Source of the DNA: Geodermatophilus sabuli
Lineage (GTDB): Bacteria > Actinomycetota > Actinomycetes > Mycobacteriales > Geodermatophilaceae
DNA length: 64,000 nucleotides
Assembly: GCF_010686765.1 (NCBI RefSeq)
Contig: NZ_JAAGWF010000029.1
Coordinates: 1-64,000, forward strand
Direction: 5' to 3'
Shown here: positions 26,713 through 34,270 of the stretch, piece by piece
Layout of the letters: every line of letters begins with the position of its first letter
How positions within the stretch are numbered: position 1 is the stretch's first letter
Made by a program: the position numbers and the translations under genes
Notes under the pieces: generated by a model
The model's input: the letters and a program-made list of their open reading frames with translations, nothing else
Databases searched by the model: none
Told to the model about the DNA's origin: nothing

Positions 26713-27888
26713 ATGGCCCACCAGGAGCCGTTCGTGCGTCATGCTGTCGGCGTGATCGTGGAGCCGGCCTCGCACCTGCGTGTGTCCGACTCCGCGGCCG
26801 GCAGTCGCGGGCCGGAGCACCGGTTCGCCGCGCGGACCCTCGCCGCACTCACCTTCCTCGGCGGGCTGGTCGGCTCCGTCAACCTGTTCGTCGACGGCAC
26901 CCTGCACGAGGGTGCGACCCGCACGTTCTACGTCGTCGCGATGGTGGCCTGCCTGGTCGCCGCGGCGCTGCTGACGGTCCGCCAGCGGGCCGGCCGCTGG
27001 ACGACGTTCGGCCTGGTCCTCCTGGGCGACCTCGTCTACGTCATCGTCGTGGTCGGGGTGTCCCAGCCCGGGTACGTCCCGCCGCTGGTGCTGCTGTTCC
27101 CGGCCTTCGTCGCCGCCTGGTTCCTCGGCCCCTGGATGGTCGGCGCGAGCATGCTGGCCACGGCGGTGGCGTGCTGGGTGGCGATGGTGCACACCTACGA
27201 CGGGCTGGTGCTGATCGCCGTGCAGGCGGCGGTGAACGCCGGCGTGCTGGCCGCGGCCTGCCTGGGCGTGTACGTGCTCCGCCGCCGGGTGCAGCGGCTG
27301 CTCGCGGCCACCCAGGCGCTGTCCCACCAGGACCCGCTCACCGGGCTGGCCAACCGCCGGTACCTGATCGAGCAGGCGCCGAGGGTGTGGCGGCAGGCCC
27401 GACGCGAGGGGTCCCGGGTCGCCGCGATGGTGCTCGACCTCGACCACTTCAAGCGGCTCAACGACACCCACGGGCACGCGGCCGGTGACGCCGTGCTGAA
27501 GGCCGTGGCGGTGTCCCTGTCGGCCACCGTGCGCCCCAGCGACGTCCTCGCCCGCGTCGGCGGCGAGGAGCTGATCGTGCTGGGGCTGGTGAGCGACCCG
27601 GCCGAGGCCGGCCGGCTGGCCGAGCGGCTCCGGACGGCGGTCGCGGCCAGCCGCACCGCCGACGGGCACTCGGTGACCGCGTCGATCGGGATCGCGCTGA
27701 GCAGCCCGGTGGACGGGGAGACCGCCGCGGACGCGATGTGGCGGCTGGTCGACCGCGCCGACGGCGCCATGTACGAGGCGAAGCAGGCCGGTCGCGACCG
27801 GGTGGTCGCCGTCCTCCCCCGCCAGCGCACGGTGCGCCTGCAGGACAACCACCCGATGCCCGGCACCGTCTCGAGCGACCCCGCCTGA
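26713..27888 (+). CDS. Membrane diguanylate cyclase (GGDEF)
   Basis: This 391-aa protein has five to six membrane helices (about residues 42-195) and a C-terminal GGDEF domain (about 210-370) that makes cyclic di-GMP. The active loop reads R-V-G-G-E-E-L with upstream L-D-L-D-H-F-K-R-L-N-D-T-H-G-H, all catalytic residues present. No R-x-x-D inhibitory site is seen just before the loop. Translation may start at the ATG 26713 or a GTG at 26752; the first lacks a good ribosome site. Confidence 0.88.
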   Translation: MAHQEPFVRHAVGVIVEPASHLRVSDSAAGSRGPEHRFAARTLAALTFLGGLVGSVNLFVDGTLHEGATRTFYVVAMVACLVAAALLTVRQRAGRWTTFGLVLLGDLVYVIVVVGVSQPGYVPPLVLLFPAFVAAWFLGPWMVGASMLATAVACWVAMVHTYDGLVLIAVQAAVNAGVLAAACLGVYVLRRRVQRLLAATQALSHQDPLTGLANRRYLIEQAPRVWRQARREGSRVAAMVLDLDHFKRLNDTHGHAAGDAVLKAVAVSLSATVRPSDVLARVGGEELIVLGLVSDPAEAGRLAERLRTAVAASRTADGHSVTASIGIALSSPVDGETAADAMWRLVDRADGAMYEAKQAGRDRVVAVLPRQRTVRLQDNHPMPGTVSSDPA

Positions 27889-27945
27889 GAGAGGACCCCG
27901 TCCTCCCCACCCTTCGCAGGCTCGGGGCGGGACCCGGGAGGGGGC
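27889..27945. repeat. Post-stop GC-rich block resembling one after glnA2
   Basis: Directly after the cyclase stop comes GAGAGAGGACCC followed by CCTCCCCACC and GGGGCGGGACC. The minus strand just after glnA2 (15641 downward) reads GAGAGAGGACCCTCCTGCC in the same position relative to the stop. Both can fold and may act as terminators, or may be copies of a dispersed intergenic repeat. Confidence 0.35.
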
Positions 27946-28006
27946 CGTACGGGGAGCCCCCCACGCTCGACCGGTGCGGACGCCGGTTGTCTGCTTCGCT
28001 GTCGGC

Positions 28007-29317
28007 ATGACGCTCGTGGCGCCCGACCCGGCACGCACGGTGCCGCTGCCGTTGCGTGAGCAGGCCGACGTCCGCGACCGGTGGCTGACCCAGCGCCTGC
28101 TCGACCTGCTGCCCGGCCTCATGGACCGCGCCGGGATCGACCTGTGGCTGGTCGTCGGCCGCGAGTACAACGAGGACCCCGTGCTCGCCACCCTGCTGCC
28201 CGCGACGTGGCTGTCCGCGCGGCGCCGCACCATCCTGGTGCTGCACCGCAGCGATGACGGCGTGACGGCGGCGGCGGTGTCCCGCTACCCCGTCGGCCAG
28301 TTCCTCCCGGCCTGGTCCCCGGTGGACGGCGAGGGCGGGGCGGCCGGGCAGTCGCAGTGGGCGGAGGTGCGCCGCATCGTGGAGCAGGCCGCACCGCGGC
28401 GGATCGGCATCGACGTGTCGGCCGACTTCGCGCTGGCCGACGGCCTCTCGCACACCGAGTTGCAGCAGCTCACCGAGGCGCTGGGGCCCTTCGCCGACCG
28501 GCTGGTGTCGGCCGAGGACCTCGCCGTGGGGTGGCTGGAGACCCGGCTGCCCGAGGAGATCGCCGTGCTGGACCGGCTCAACCGGCTGGTCCGCGAGGTG
28601 GTGGAGGAGGCCTTCTCCCCCGCCGTCCTCACGGTCGGCGAGACGACTGCCACCGACCTCGCGTGGTGGATCCGGCAGCGCTTCGCCGACCTCGGCGTGG
28701 AGCCGTGGTTCCACCCGCTCGTCGACCTGCAGCGGGCCGGGGTGTCCCCGGTGGAGGAGCGCGGCGTCCTGCTGCCCGCCGTCCCCTACGACGTCCCGGT
28801 GGAGCCGGGTGATCTCGTGCACTGCGACGTCGGCCTGTCCAGCCTCGGGCTGAAGACCGACAGCCAGCGCACCGGCTACGTCCTGCGGGCCGGCGAGGAC
28901 GACGCCCCGGAGGGGCTCCGCCGCGCCCTGGCGGCGGGCAACTGCCTGCAGGACCTGACGACGGCCGAGCTCCGGCCCGGCCGCACCGGCAACGAGGTGC
29001 TGGCCGCCGCCCGGGCCGCCGCGGCGGCCGCGGGCATCGACGGCGACATCTACTCCCACCCGGTCGGCTTCCACGGCCACGGGGCCGGGCCGGCGATCGG
29101 CCTGTGGGACGAGCAGGGCGGCGTCCCGGGCGCCGGCGACCGGGTGCTCCACCCCGACACCGTGTACGCCCTCGAGTTGTCCGTGCGCGTGCCGGTGCCC
29201 GAGTGGGGCGGGCAGCCGGTCCGGATGGCGCTGGAGGAGGGCATCGCGCTGACCGCCGAGGGGGTCCACTACCTCGGCGACCGGCAGACCGACCTGGTGC
29301 TCGTCCCCGGCGGCTGA
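28007..29317 (+). CDS. M24 family metallopeptidase-like (Xaa-Pro peptidase fold)
   Basis: This 436-aa protein has a creatinase-like N-terminal domain and a pita-bread C-terminal domain: D-L-V-H-C-D-V-G-L (first metal Asp), H-P-V-G-F-H-G-H-G-A-G-P (His) and Y-A-L-E-L-S-V and M-A-L-E-E-G-I (Glu). The second metal Asp of the usual D-x11-D pair appears as L-K-T-D-S-Q-R-T-G-Y, which is plausible. It likely cleaves Xaa-Pro or related small substrates in the cytoplasm. ATG 28007 is preferred to an upstream GTG. Confidence 0.82.
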   Translation: MTLVAPDPARTVPLPLREQADVRDRWLTQRLLDLLPGLMDRAGIDLWLVVGREYNEDPVLATLLPATWLSARRRTILVLHRSDDGVTAAAVSRYPVGQFLPAWSPVDGEGGAAGQSQWAEVRRIVEQAAPRRIGIDVSADFALADGLSHTELQQLTEALGPFADRLVSAEDLAVGWLETRLPEEIAVLDRLNRLVREVVEEAFSPAVLTVGETTATDLAWWIRQRFADLGVEPWFHPLVDLQRAGVSPVEERGVLLPAVPYDVPVEPGDLVHCDVGLSSLGLKTDSQRTGYVLRAGEDDAPEGLRRALAAGNCLQDLTTAELRPGRTGNEVLAAARAAAAAAGIDGDIYSHPVGFHGHGAGPAIGLWDEQGGVPGAGDRVLHPDTVYALELSVRVPVPEWGGQPVRMALEEGIALTAEGVHYLGDRQTDLVLVPGG

Positions 29318-29322
29318 GGGAG

Positions 29323-29368
29323 GGCCACCCTCCTCGCACGCTGCGCACGGGTCCCCCGACGGGTGGCC
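29323..29368. terminator. Hairpin between convergent genes
   Basis: GGCCACCC (29323-29330) pairs with GGGTGGCC (29361-29368) between the stops of the M24 gene and the ChaB-like gene. The loop is 30 nt and there is no U-tract. It could end transcription from both sides. Confidence 0.4.
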
Positions 29369-29369
29369 G

Positions 29370-29798
29370 CTATTTCGCGCGGGCCTTGCGCGTCCGCTTG
29401 TCGTTCGCCTTCTGGATCGCCTCGACGAGCTGCTTCTTCTTCATCGTCGACCGGCCGGAGACGTCGAGCTTCTTCGCCAGCTCGAGCAGGTGGCTCTTGG
29501 AGGCGTTGGCGTCGACGCCGCCCTTGGTCGGCCGGTCGGTGTCCCGGCCGCCGGCCGCCCGGGCGTCGGAGGGCCCCTTCTTGCCACCCTCCTTGCGCGC
29601 CCAGCGGTCGCCCACCTTCTCGAAGCTGTGCTTGACGGCTGCCCACGCCACCTGGTTGGCCCGACGCTCGTCGTCGTAGGAGTCCATGGCGGAGTCGTGT
29701 GCCTTCGCGAAGGTGCGCTGGGCCTTCTTGGGTGACCGCCGCAGGGTGCTGGGCAGCTCGTCGGCCTTGGCGGTGCCCTTCTTCGTCGTCTTCGGCAT
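29370..29798 (-). CDS. ChaB-like protein with C-terminal Rho-N/SAP-like domain
   Basis: This 142-aa basic protein begins with a ChaB domain: L-P-S-T-L-R-R-S-P-K-K-A-Q and T-F-A-K-A-H-D-S-A, then A-W-A-A-V-K-H-S-F-E-K. The C-terminal 40 residues (S-K-S-H-L-L-E-L-A-K-K-L-D-V-S-G-R-S-T-M) match a Rho termination factor N-terminal-like helix-extended-loop-helix that binds nucleic acid. GGGGGG precedes the ATG at 29798. Function unknown; the name ChaB derives from a proposed cation-transport regulator, which is not established here. Confidence 0.85.
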   Translation of the reverse strand: MPKTTKKGTAKADELPSTLRRSPKKAQRTFAKAHDSAMDSYDDERRANQVAWAAVKHSFEKVGDRWARKEGGKKGPSDARAAGGRDTDRPTKGGVDANASKSHLLELAKKLDVSGRSTMKKKQLVEAIQKANDKRTRKARAK

Positions 29799-29859
29799 GC
29801 CGGCCCCCCTACCCCGGACGGCCCCCGGGACCACATCCTCCGGTACGGCCGGCACCCGA

Positions 29860-30240
29860 TCAGGCGAATCCGGACCAGTGCGCTCGTTCGGCCGCCGTCA
29901 TCGCCCGGCTGGAGTCGGAGGCGAAGTCGAACGCCACCATCACCACGTCGGCCCGGATGGCGACCTCGCCGTCCTGCACCAGCTCCTGGCGGACGGTGAA
30001 CGACTTCGTGCCCAGCCGGGTGACCGTGCCGCGCACGCACAACCGCTCGCCGACCCGGTAGTACAGCTGGCGCAGGTAGTCGACCTCGAGCCGGGCGAGG
30101 ATCAGCCCGCCGTCCTCCCGGAGCCCCTCGCCCATCGCCAGCCGGGCGTCCTCGAGCAGGCTCAGCGCGCGGGCGTGGTTGACGTGGCCGAGGGAGTCCG
30201 GGTCCGACCAGCGCAGCTGGACGGCGTGCTCGTGGACCAC
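29860..30240 (-). CDS. Acyl-CoA thioesterase, 4HBT/hot-dog fold
   Basis: This roughly 126-aa hot-dog protein is of the YbgC/FadM kind: L-R-W-S-D-P-D-S-L-G-H-V-N-H-A-R with the catalytic-type Asp and the G-H-V-N signature, then a long helix and strands. I place the start at GTG 30240, two bases past the stop of the preceding gene; an ATG at 30282 would overlap that gene by 41 bp. Last gene of a four-gene operon. Confidence 0.8.
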   Translation of the reverse strand: MVHEHAVQLRWSDPDSLGHVNHARALSLLEDARLAMGEGLREDGGLILARLEVDYLRQLYYRVGERLCVRGTVTRLGTKSFTVRQELVQDGEVAIRADVVMVAFDFASDSSRAMTAAERAHWSGFA

Positions 30241-30241
30241 G

Positions 30242-30472
30242 TCAGGGCTGGTCGGCGGTCTCGGCGGACTGCCGGTGGGCACCCTGGGCGTCGTCGGGGT
30301 CGGCGTGCACCGTCCGTTCCTCGGACTCCGCGAGGATGATCTCGGCCGCCACCTCCTCCATGCCGCTGCCGTGCAGGTCCTCCTCCTCGGGCAGCAACTG
30401 GGCCCGCGTCTGGATGTTGTCCTCGGTGACGTTGGCCAGCGCCTCGGCGCTGGGCTCCTTCATGGAGGGCAT
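30242..30472 (-). CDS. 76-aa acidic protein of unknown function
   Basis: The predicted peptide is acidic and hydrophilic (E-D-N-I-Q-T-R-A-Q-L-L-P-E-E-E-D-L-H-G) with no membrane helix. It starts one base after the stop of the DUF2795 gene and ends next to the thioesterase start, so it sits in a tightly packed operon. No recognised family. Confidence 0.6.
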   Translation of the reverse strand: MPSMKEPSAEALANVTEDNIQTRAQLLPEEEDLHGSGMEEVAAEIILAESEERTVHADPDDAQGAHRQSAETADQP

Positions 30473-30473
30473 G

Positions 30474-30731
30474 TCAGAACCGCTGCTGTTCGGTGCCGAT
30501 GCCCAGGGCCTGGGCGACCTCCTGCACGTTGGTGAACTCCTGGCCCTCCGGCAGCCGGCGCAGGTCGGCCAGCACCCGGTCGGGGGCGTTGCCCTCCTGT
30601 GCCTTCGACACGAGCGTGTCGCGGTCGGCGGGCCACACCTCCTTGCCGAGGGCCTCGGCGATCGCGGCGCGGCGTTCGACGCCGCCCGCGGTGGTGCCGG
30701 GAGACGTGGCGGGCTGGTGCGGATCGGTCAT
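30474..30731 (-). CDS. DUF2795 domain protein
   Basis: This 85-aa protein has the DUF2795-type helical pattern, with W-P-A-D-R-D-T-L-V-S-K-A and P-D-R-V-L-A-D-L-R-R-L-P, followed by E-F-T-N-V-Q-E-V-A-Q-A-L-G. GAGGAG lies upstream of the ATG. Such proteins are abundant in actinobacteria with no known activity. It is second in the operon led by the baeRF-type gene, 25 bp away. Confidence 0.75.
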   Translation of the reverse strand: MTDPHQPATSPGTTAGGVERRAAIAEALGKEVWPADRDTLVSKAQEGNAPDRVLADLRRLPEGQEFTNVQEVAQALGIGTEQQRF

Positions 30732-30756
30732 CGTCGCTCCTCGTGGACGGGGGTGG

Positions 30757-31887
30757 TCAGTTGGCCGACGGCGTGGAGGCGTCGGTGTACCGCAGGATGG
30801 CGGCGACCGCGGCGTCCTCCGGCATCGCGGCCCGCGGGACGACGACCACGCCGGCGCTGGTGGCGACGGCAGCGGCGAGCAGGGCCCGGTCGGCCGGGAC
30901 GACGGTGCCGTGGTCGCCGAGGGCGTCCATGTCGTGCTGGTCGACGCCGAGTTCCAGCGGTGAGCCGCCCACCAGCAGGGTCGCCTCGTCGTGCTGGTCG
31001 GCCAGCACGAGCGTCTCGACCTGGCCCTTCCGCAGCGCCTCGACGACCGACGGGGTGCCGGTGACCGCCAGCCCGTGTGCGCCGGCGGACTGGATCTTCT
31101 CGAGGGCGTCGGCCTCGGCGTACGCGTCGTGCTCGGCGACCAGCTCGGTGGCCCGCTGGTCGACCGGCTCGCGGTCGGCGCCGGCGGCCCGCCCCCCCTC
31201 GTCCATGGAGACGATGAGGTCCTTCCACAGGTCGCTGGCGCGGTCGAGGAGGATCTGCCGGGCCCTCGTGTCCCCGGCCATCAGGACGAAGCGCGGGGAG
31301 AGCCGGCGCACCATCGAGGCGATGTGCGAGGCGACGTCGTCGGCGTTGTGGACCCACTTGTTCTCGGCGTTGTGCTGGTAGCGGTGGTGGGCCCAGCCGC
31401 CGCCCTGGAACTTGCGGATCTGGAAGCCGTCGCCCTCGACCTGCTGCTCCTCGCCCTCCTGCCCGGGCATCCCGACGTAGGTGATGTCCGCGCCGACCCG
31501 GTCGGTCAGGACGACGATGTGCGGCACGCGGCCGGGCAGCTGGCGCAGCACCGGCAGCAGGTCCGGCTGCGGCGACCACTCGGCCACCGTCTGCCGCGGG
31601 ACGTCGATCAGCGGCTGGTCGAGCACGACCGCGCCGTCGGCGGCGACGACGAGCGCACGACCCCGCAGGGTGCCGATGTCCCCGCCCTCGTTGGCCTCCA
31701 GCAGCGTGGCGCGGACCGCCTCGACGACCGCCTCCGGGGCGCCCTGCTCGCGGAGGCGCTCGGTGATCGCCCGGACACGCAGCTCGACCTCGGTGTCGGC
31801 GTTCTCGGTGATGTGCGTGACGTCGGCGCACACGGTCGCGTAGGGGCCGGCGGCGCTGAAGACGGGCTCCAGGAAGGACACGTCCAT
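30757..31887 (-). CDS. baeRF (Rv2629-like) eRF1/Vms1-fold protein
   Basis: This 376-aa protein matches the actinobacterial Rv2629-like group: an N-terminal domain, then a central segment Q-G-G-G-W-A-H-H-R-Y-Q-H and a C-terminal eRF1-like domain with V-E-T-L-V-L-A and V-V-P-R-A-A-M. Bacterial release-factor-like (baeRF) proteins are thought to act on ribosome-bound peptidyl-tRNA or in dormancy; in M. tuberculosis Rv2629 belongs to the hypoxia regulon. The role here is inference. The ATG 31887 begins an operon of four genes running to 29860. Confidence 0.78.
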   Translation of the reverse strand: MDVSFLEPVFSAAGPYATVCADVTHITENADTEVELRVRAITERLREQGAPEAVVEAVRATLLEANEGGDIGTLRGRALVVAADGAVVLDQPLIDVPRQTVAEWSPQPDLLPVLRQLPGRVPHIVVLTDRVGADITYVGMPGQEGEEQQVEGDGFQIRKFQGGGWAHHRYQHNAENKWVHNADDVASHIASMVRRLSPRFVLMAGDTRARQILLDRASDLWKDLIVSMDEGGRAAGADREPVDQRATELVAEHDAYAEADALEKIQSAGAHGLAVTGTPSVVEALRKGQVETLVLADQHDEATLLVGGSPLELGVDQHDMDALGDHGTVVPADRALLAAAVATSAGVVVVPRAAMPEDAAVAAILRYTDASTPSAN

Positions 31888-32027
31888 GGGGTGGAACCAC
31901 TCCTCGATCGCTGGCGGAAGACGAGACGTCGGGGCCCTGGCCGGGCACTCCCGCCTCCGCCGCCTACCCACCGGACGCCCCGTCACACCCGGTGTCGGAT
32001 CCGCGGGCCGAGGGTAGGCGGGCTGCC

Positions 32028-32372
32028 ATGACCGAACACGACCAGCTGCCGCTGCCCGACTACGACCACCTGCCGGTCGACGGCCTCGCCTCGCGGATCC
32101 GCACGCTGGACGCCGCCGGCCTGCAGACGGTGCTCGAGTACGAGCGCGCCCACGCCAACCGGCTGCAGGTGGTGACGATCATGGAGAACCGCCTCAGCTC
32201 GCTGCGGGAGGGCGCCCAGCCCTCCGGTGGCGACCCCGCCGCCCCTGCCGCCGACGACCCCGCGCACGCCGCCGGCGGATCGAAGGTCTCCGAGGCCACC
32301 AGCGGCCCCCCGGTGAACCCGCCGTCCCAGGGCGACCCGACCAACCCGGCCCAGCCGCGCAGCACCGGCTGA
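32028..32372 (+). CDS. 114-aa actinobacterial protein with disordered tail
   Basis: The first 65 residues are ordered: L-P-L-P-D-Y-D-H-L-P-V-D-G-L-A-S-R-I-R, then L-D-A-A-G-L-Q-T-V-L-E-Y-E-R and an amphipathic helix to residue 63. The rest is Pro/Ala/Ser-rich and probably disordered. I recognise the first block from many actinobacterial hypotheticals, but know no function. A strong bidirectional terminator follows. Confidence 0.75.
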   Translation: MTEHDQLPLPDYDHLPVDGLASRIRTLDAAGLQTVLEYERAHANRLQVVTIMENRLSSLREGAQPSGGDPAAPAADDPAHAAGGSKVSEATSGPPVNPPSQGDPTNPAQPRSTG

Positions 32373-32378
32373 GCGGCA

Positions 32379-32438
32379 CCCGTGCGCATCCGCCGATCCG
32401 CCGATCCGCCCCGCACGGGGTCCACGGATGCGCACGGG
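32379..32438. terminator. 14-bp perfect hairpin between convergent genes
   Basis: CCCGTGCGCATCCG (32379-32392) pairs perfectly with CGGATGCGCACGGG (32425-32438). The 32-nt loop includes three copies of CCGATCCG-like sequence. It lies exactly between the stop of the 114-aa gene and the stop of tadC, so it should end both transcripts. Confidence 0.85.
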
Positions 32439-32441
32439 ACC

Positions 32442-33329
32442 TCATTCGCTGAAGGCGCCGACGATGTCGAGGGCCGCTGGCCCGAGGAGCACGATGAACA
32501 ACGTGGGCAGGATGCACAGGATCAGCGGGAAGATCACCTTCACCGGGATCTGCATGGCCTTCTCCTCGGCCCGCTGACGCCGCTTGAGCCGCATCTCCTG
32601 GGCCTGGGTGCGCAGCACGTCGGCGATCGACACCCCGTAGACGTCGGCCTGCACCACCGCCCGGATGAACCGGGCGAGGTCGGGGACGGCCGTGCGCTCG
32701 GCCAGTGACAGGTAGGCCTCGCGTCGAGGCTGCCCCACGGCGATGTCCTGCAGCGTGCGCACCAGCTCCTCGGCCAGCGGCCCGCGGCCGTTGCGGCCCG
32801 CCCGCGCCATCGCCGACTCGAACCCCAGCCCGGCCTCGACCGCGATGGTCATCTGGTCGAGGGTGTCGGCCAGCTCCAGCGCGATCGCCGCCTGTCGCTC
32901 CTGGCCGCGGCTGTACAGCAGCAGTTCGGGCACCACGTAGGCCACGCCGGTGGCGACGAGGGCGACGAGTGCGGTCAGCAGTCCCGGGCGGGCGGTGAAC
33001 ACCAGGAGGCCCAGCGCGACCGCCAGCGCGGCGAGGACGAGCTTGGCGGCCACGAGCCGGGGCAGCGGCCAGGCGGCCGGGCGGCCGGCGGCACCGGCGA
33101 GGCGGTCCAGCCGGGCCGCCGTGCCCGACGGGGTCAGCGCCCTCGCCAGCCCGGACAGCAGCCGCGACCGGCGCCGGTCGGCGACAGGGGCGGCGAGGTC
33201 CAGTCCCCGGGTCAGGTTGGCCCGCGCCGTGGCGACGGCCTCCTGCGGGCGGGCGAGCAGGGCCCAGCCCAGCAGTGGCAGGGCGAGGGCGAGTCCGACG
33301 GCGCCGGCGAGCACGGGAACGGGGAGCAT
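32442..33329 (-). CDS. tadC: Tad pilus inner-membrane platform protein TadC
   Basis: This 295-aa protein of the type II secretion F family has N-terminal and central hydrophobic helices, then the cytoplasmic T2SSF helix bundle (A-D-T-L-D-Q-M-T-I-A-V-E-A-G-L-G-F) and a C-terminal membrane helix (V-I-F-P-L-I-L-C-I-L-P-T). With TadB it forms the platform on which TadA drives pilin insertion. Its ATG at 33329 shares a base with the tadB stop. Last gene of the Tad cluster. Confidence 0.9.
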   Translation of the reverse strand: MLPVPVLAGAVGLALALPLLGWALLARPQEAVATARANLTRGLDLAAPVADRRRSRLLSGLARALTPSGTAARLDRLAGAAGRPAAWPLPRLVAAKLVLAALAVALGLLVFTARPGLLTALVALVATGVAYVVPELLLYSRGQERQAAIALELADTLDQMTIAVEAGLGFESAMARAGRNGRGPLAEELVRTLQDIAVGQPRREAYLSLAERTAVPDLARFIRAVVQADVYGVSIADVLRTQAQEMRLKRRQRAEEKAMQIPVKVIFPLILCILPTLFIVLLGPAALDIVGAFSE

Positions 33330-34270
33330 CAGAACCGGATCTCCACGGTCTTCCTCAGCCACAGCCCGCCGCCGGTCAGCAGGACGACGGCCGCGCCGAT
33401 CATCAGGTGACCGGCCAGGCTCGAGGTGAACGCGGCCAGGTACGCCGCGTTGGTGACGGCCAGGAAGCCGACGATGCCGAACGGCAGCGCCATCAGGACG
33501 ACCGCGGACAGCTTCCCCTCCGCCGAGAGCGCCTTCACCTGCCGCCGGATGGCGTTGCGCTCCCGGATGGTGCGCCCGACGGTGTCGAGCACCTCGGCCA
33601 GGTTGCCGCCGACCTCGCGGTGGATGGCGATCGCCTGGGCGGTCCACCGGAAGTCGTCGCTGTCCATCCGCTCGGCCATCTCGTCGAGGGCCTCGCCGAG
33701 GTCCCGCCCGACCCGGGTCTCGTTGACGAGCCGGGCGAACTCCTCCGAGGTGGGGGCCGCGGCCTCGGCCGCGACCGAGTCCACCGCACGCAGCAGGCTG
33801 TGCCCGGCACGCAGGCTGCTCGCCATGAGCTGCAGCGAGTCGTCGAGCTGGTCGGCGAAGGCCGCCTGCCGCCGCGCCCGGCGCAGCGACACCAGCACCT
33901 TGGCGCCCACCGACGGGACGACGCCCAGCACGAGGCCGAGCAGCACGCCGCCAGCCAAGAACCCGCCTGCGCCGGCGACGACGGTGGCCAGGCCGACCAC
34001 CAGCGCCAGGTCGGCCAGGGTGATCGTCATGCCGGCCCGCTCCAGGGCGGCCGTCCCGCCAGCCAGGTGGCCGCGCTTGACCAGCACCTTCTGCACCGCC
34101 GCACCCGCCGCCGCCGATGCGCTGGTGAGCGCCGAGGTCGGCGGGGCCACCGACGGGTCCAGCCGGGACAGCGGGACCCGTCGATGCCCGGCGGGCAGCA
34201 CGACCAGGGCGAGGACCAGCAGCCCGCCGGTGACCGCGAGCAGCCCGGACAGCAGCAGGGCCGACGACAT
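33329..34270 (-). CDS. tadB: Tad pilus inner-membrane platform protein TadB
   Basis: This 313-aa T2SSF protein is the partner of TadC. Visible are an N-terminal helix, a double helix at about 85-125, the cytoplasmic segment L-D-D-S-L-Q-L-M-A-S-S-L-R-A-G-H-S and E-V-G-G-N-L-A-E-V-L-D-T, and two C-terminal helices. The ATG at 34270 shares a base with the tadA stop. Confidence 0.9.
   Translation of the reverse strand: MSSALLLSGLLAVTGGLLVLALVVLPAGHRRVPLSRLDPSVAPPTSALTSASAAAGAAVQKVLVKRGHLAGGTAALERAGMTITLADLALVVGLATVVAGAGGFLAGGVLLGLVLGVVPSVGAKVLVSLRRARRQAAFADQLDDSLQLMASSLRAGHSLLRAVDSVAAEAAAPTSEEFARLVNETRVGRDLGEALDEMAERMDSDDFRWTAQAIAIHREVGGNLAEVLDTVGRTIRERNAIRRQVKALSAEGKLSAVVLMALPFGIVGFLAVTNAAYLAAFTSSLAGHLMIGAAVVLLTGGGLWLRKTVEIRF

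Noticed and set aside
32393-32410. Short CCGATCCG repeats as a CRISPR-like array
   Set aside because: Three adjoining 8-bp copies without spacers, inside the loop of a terminator.
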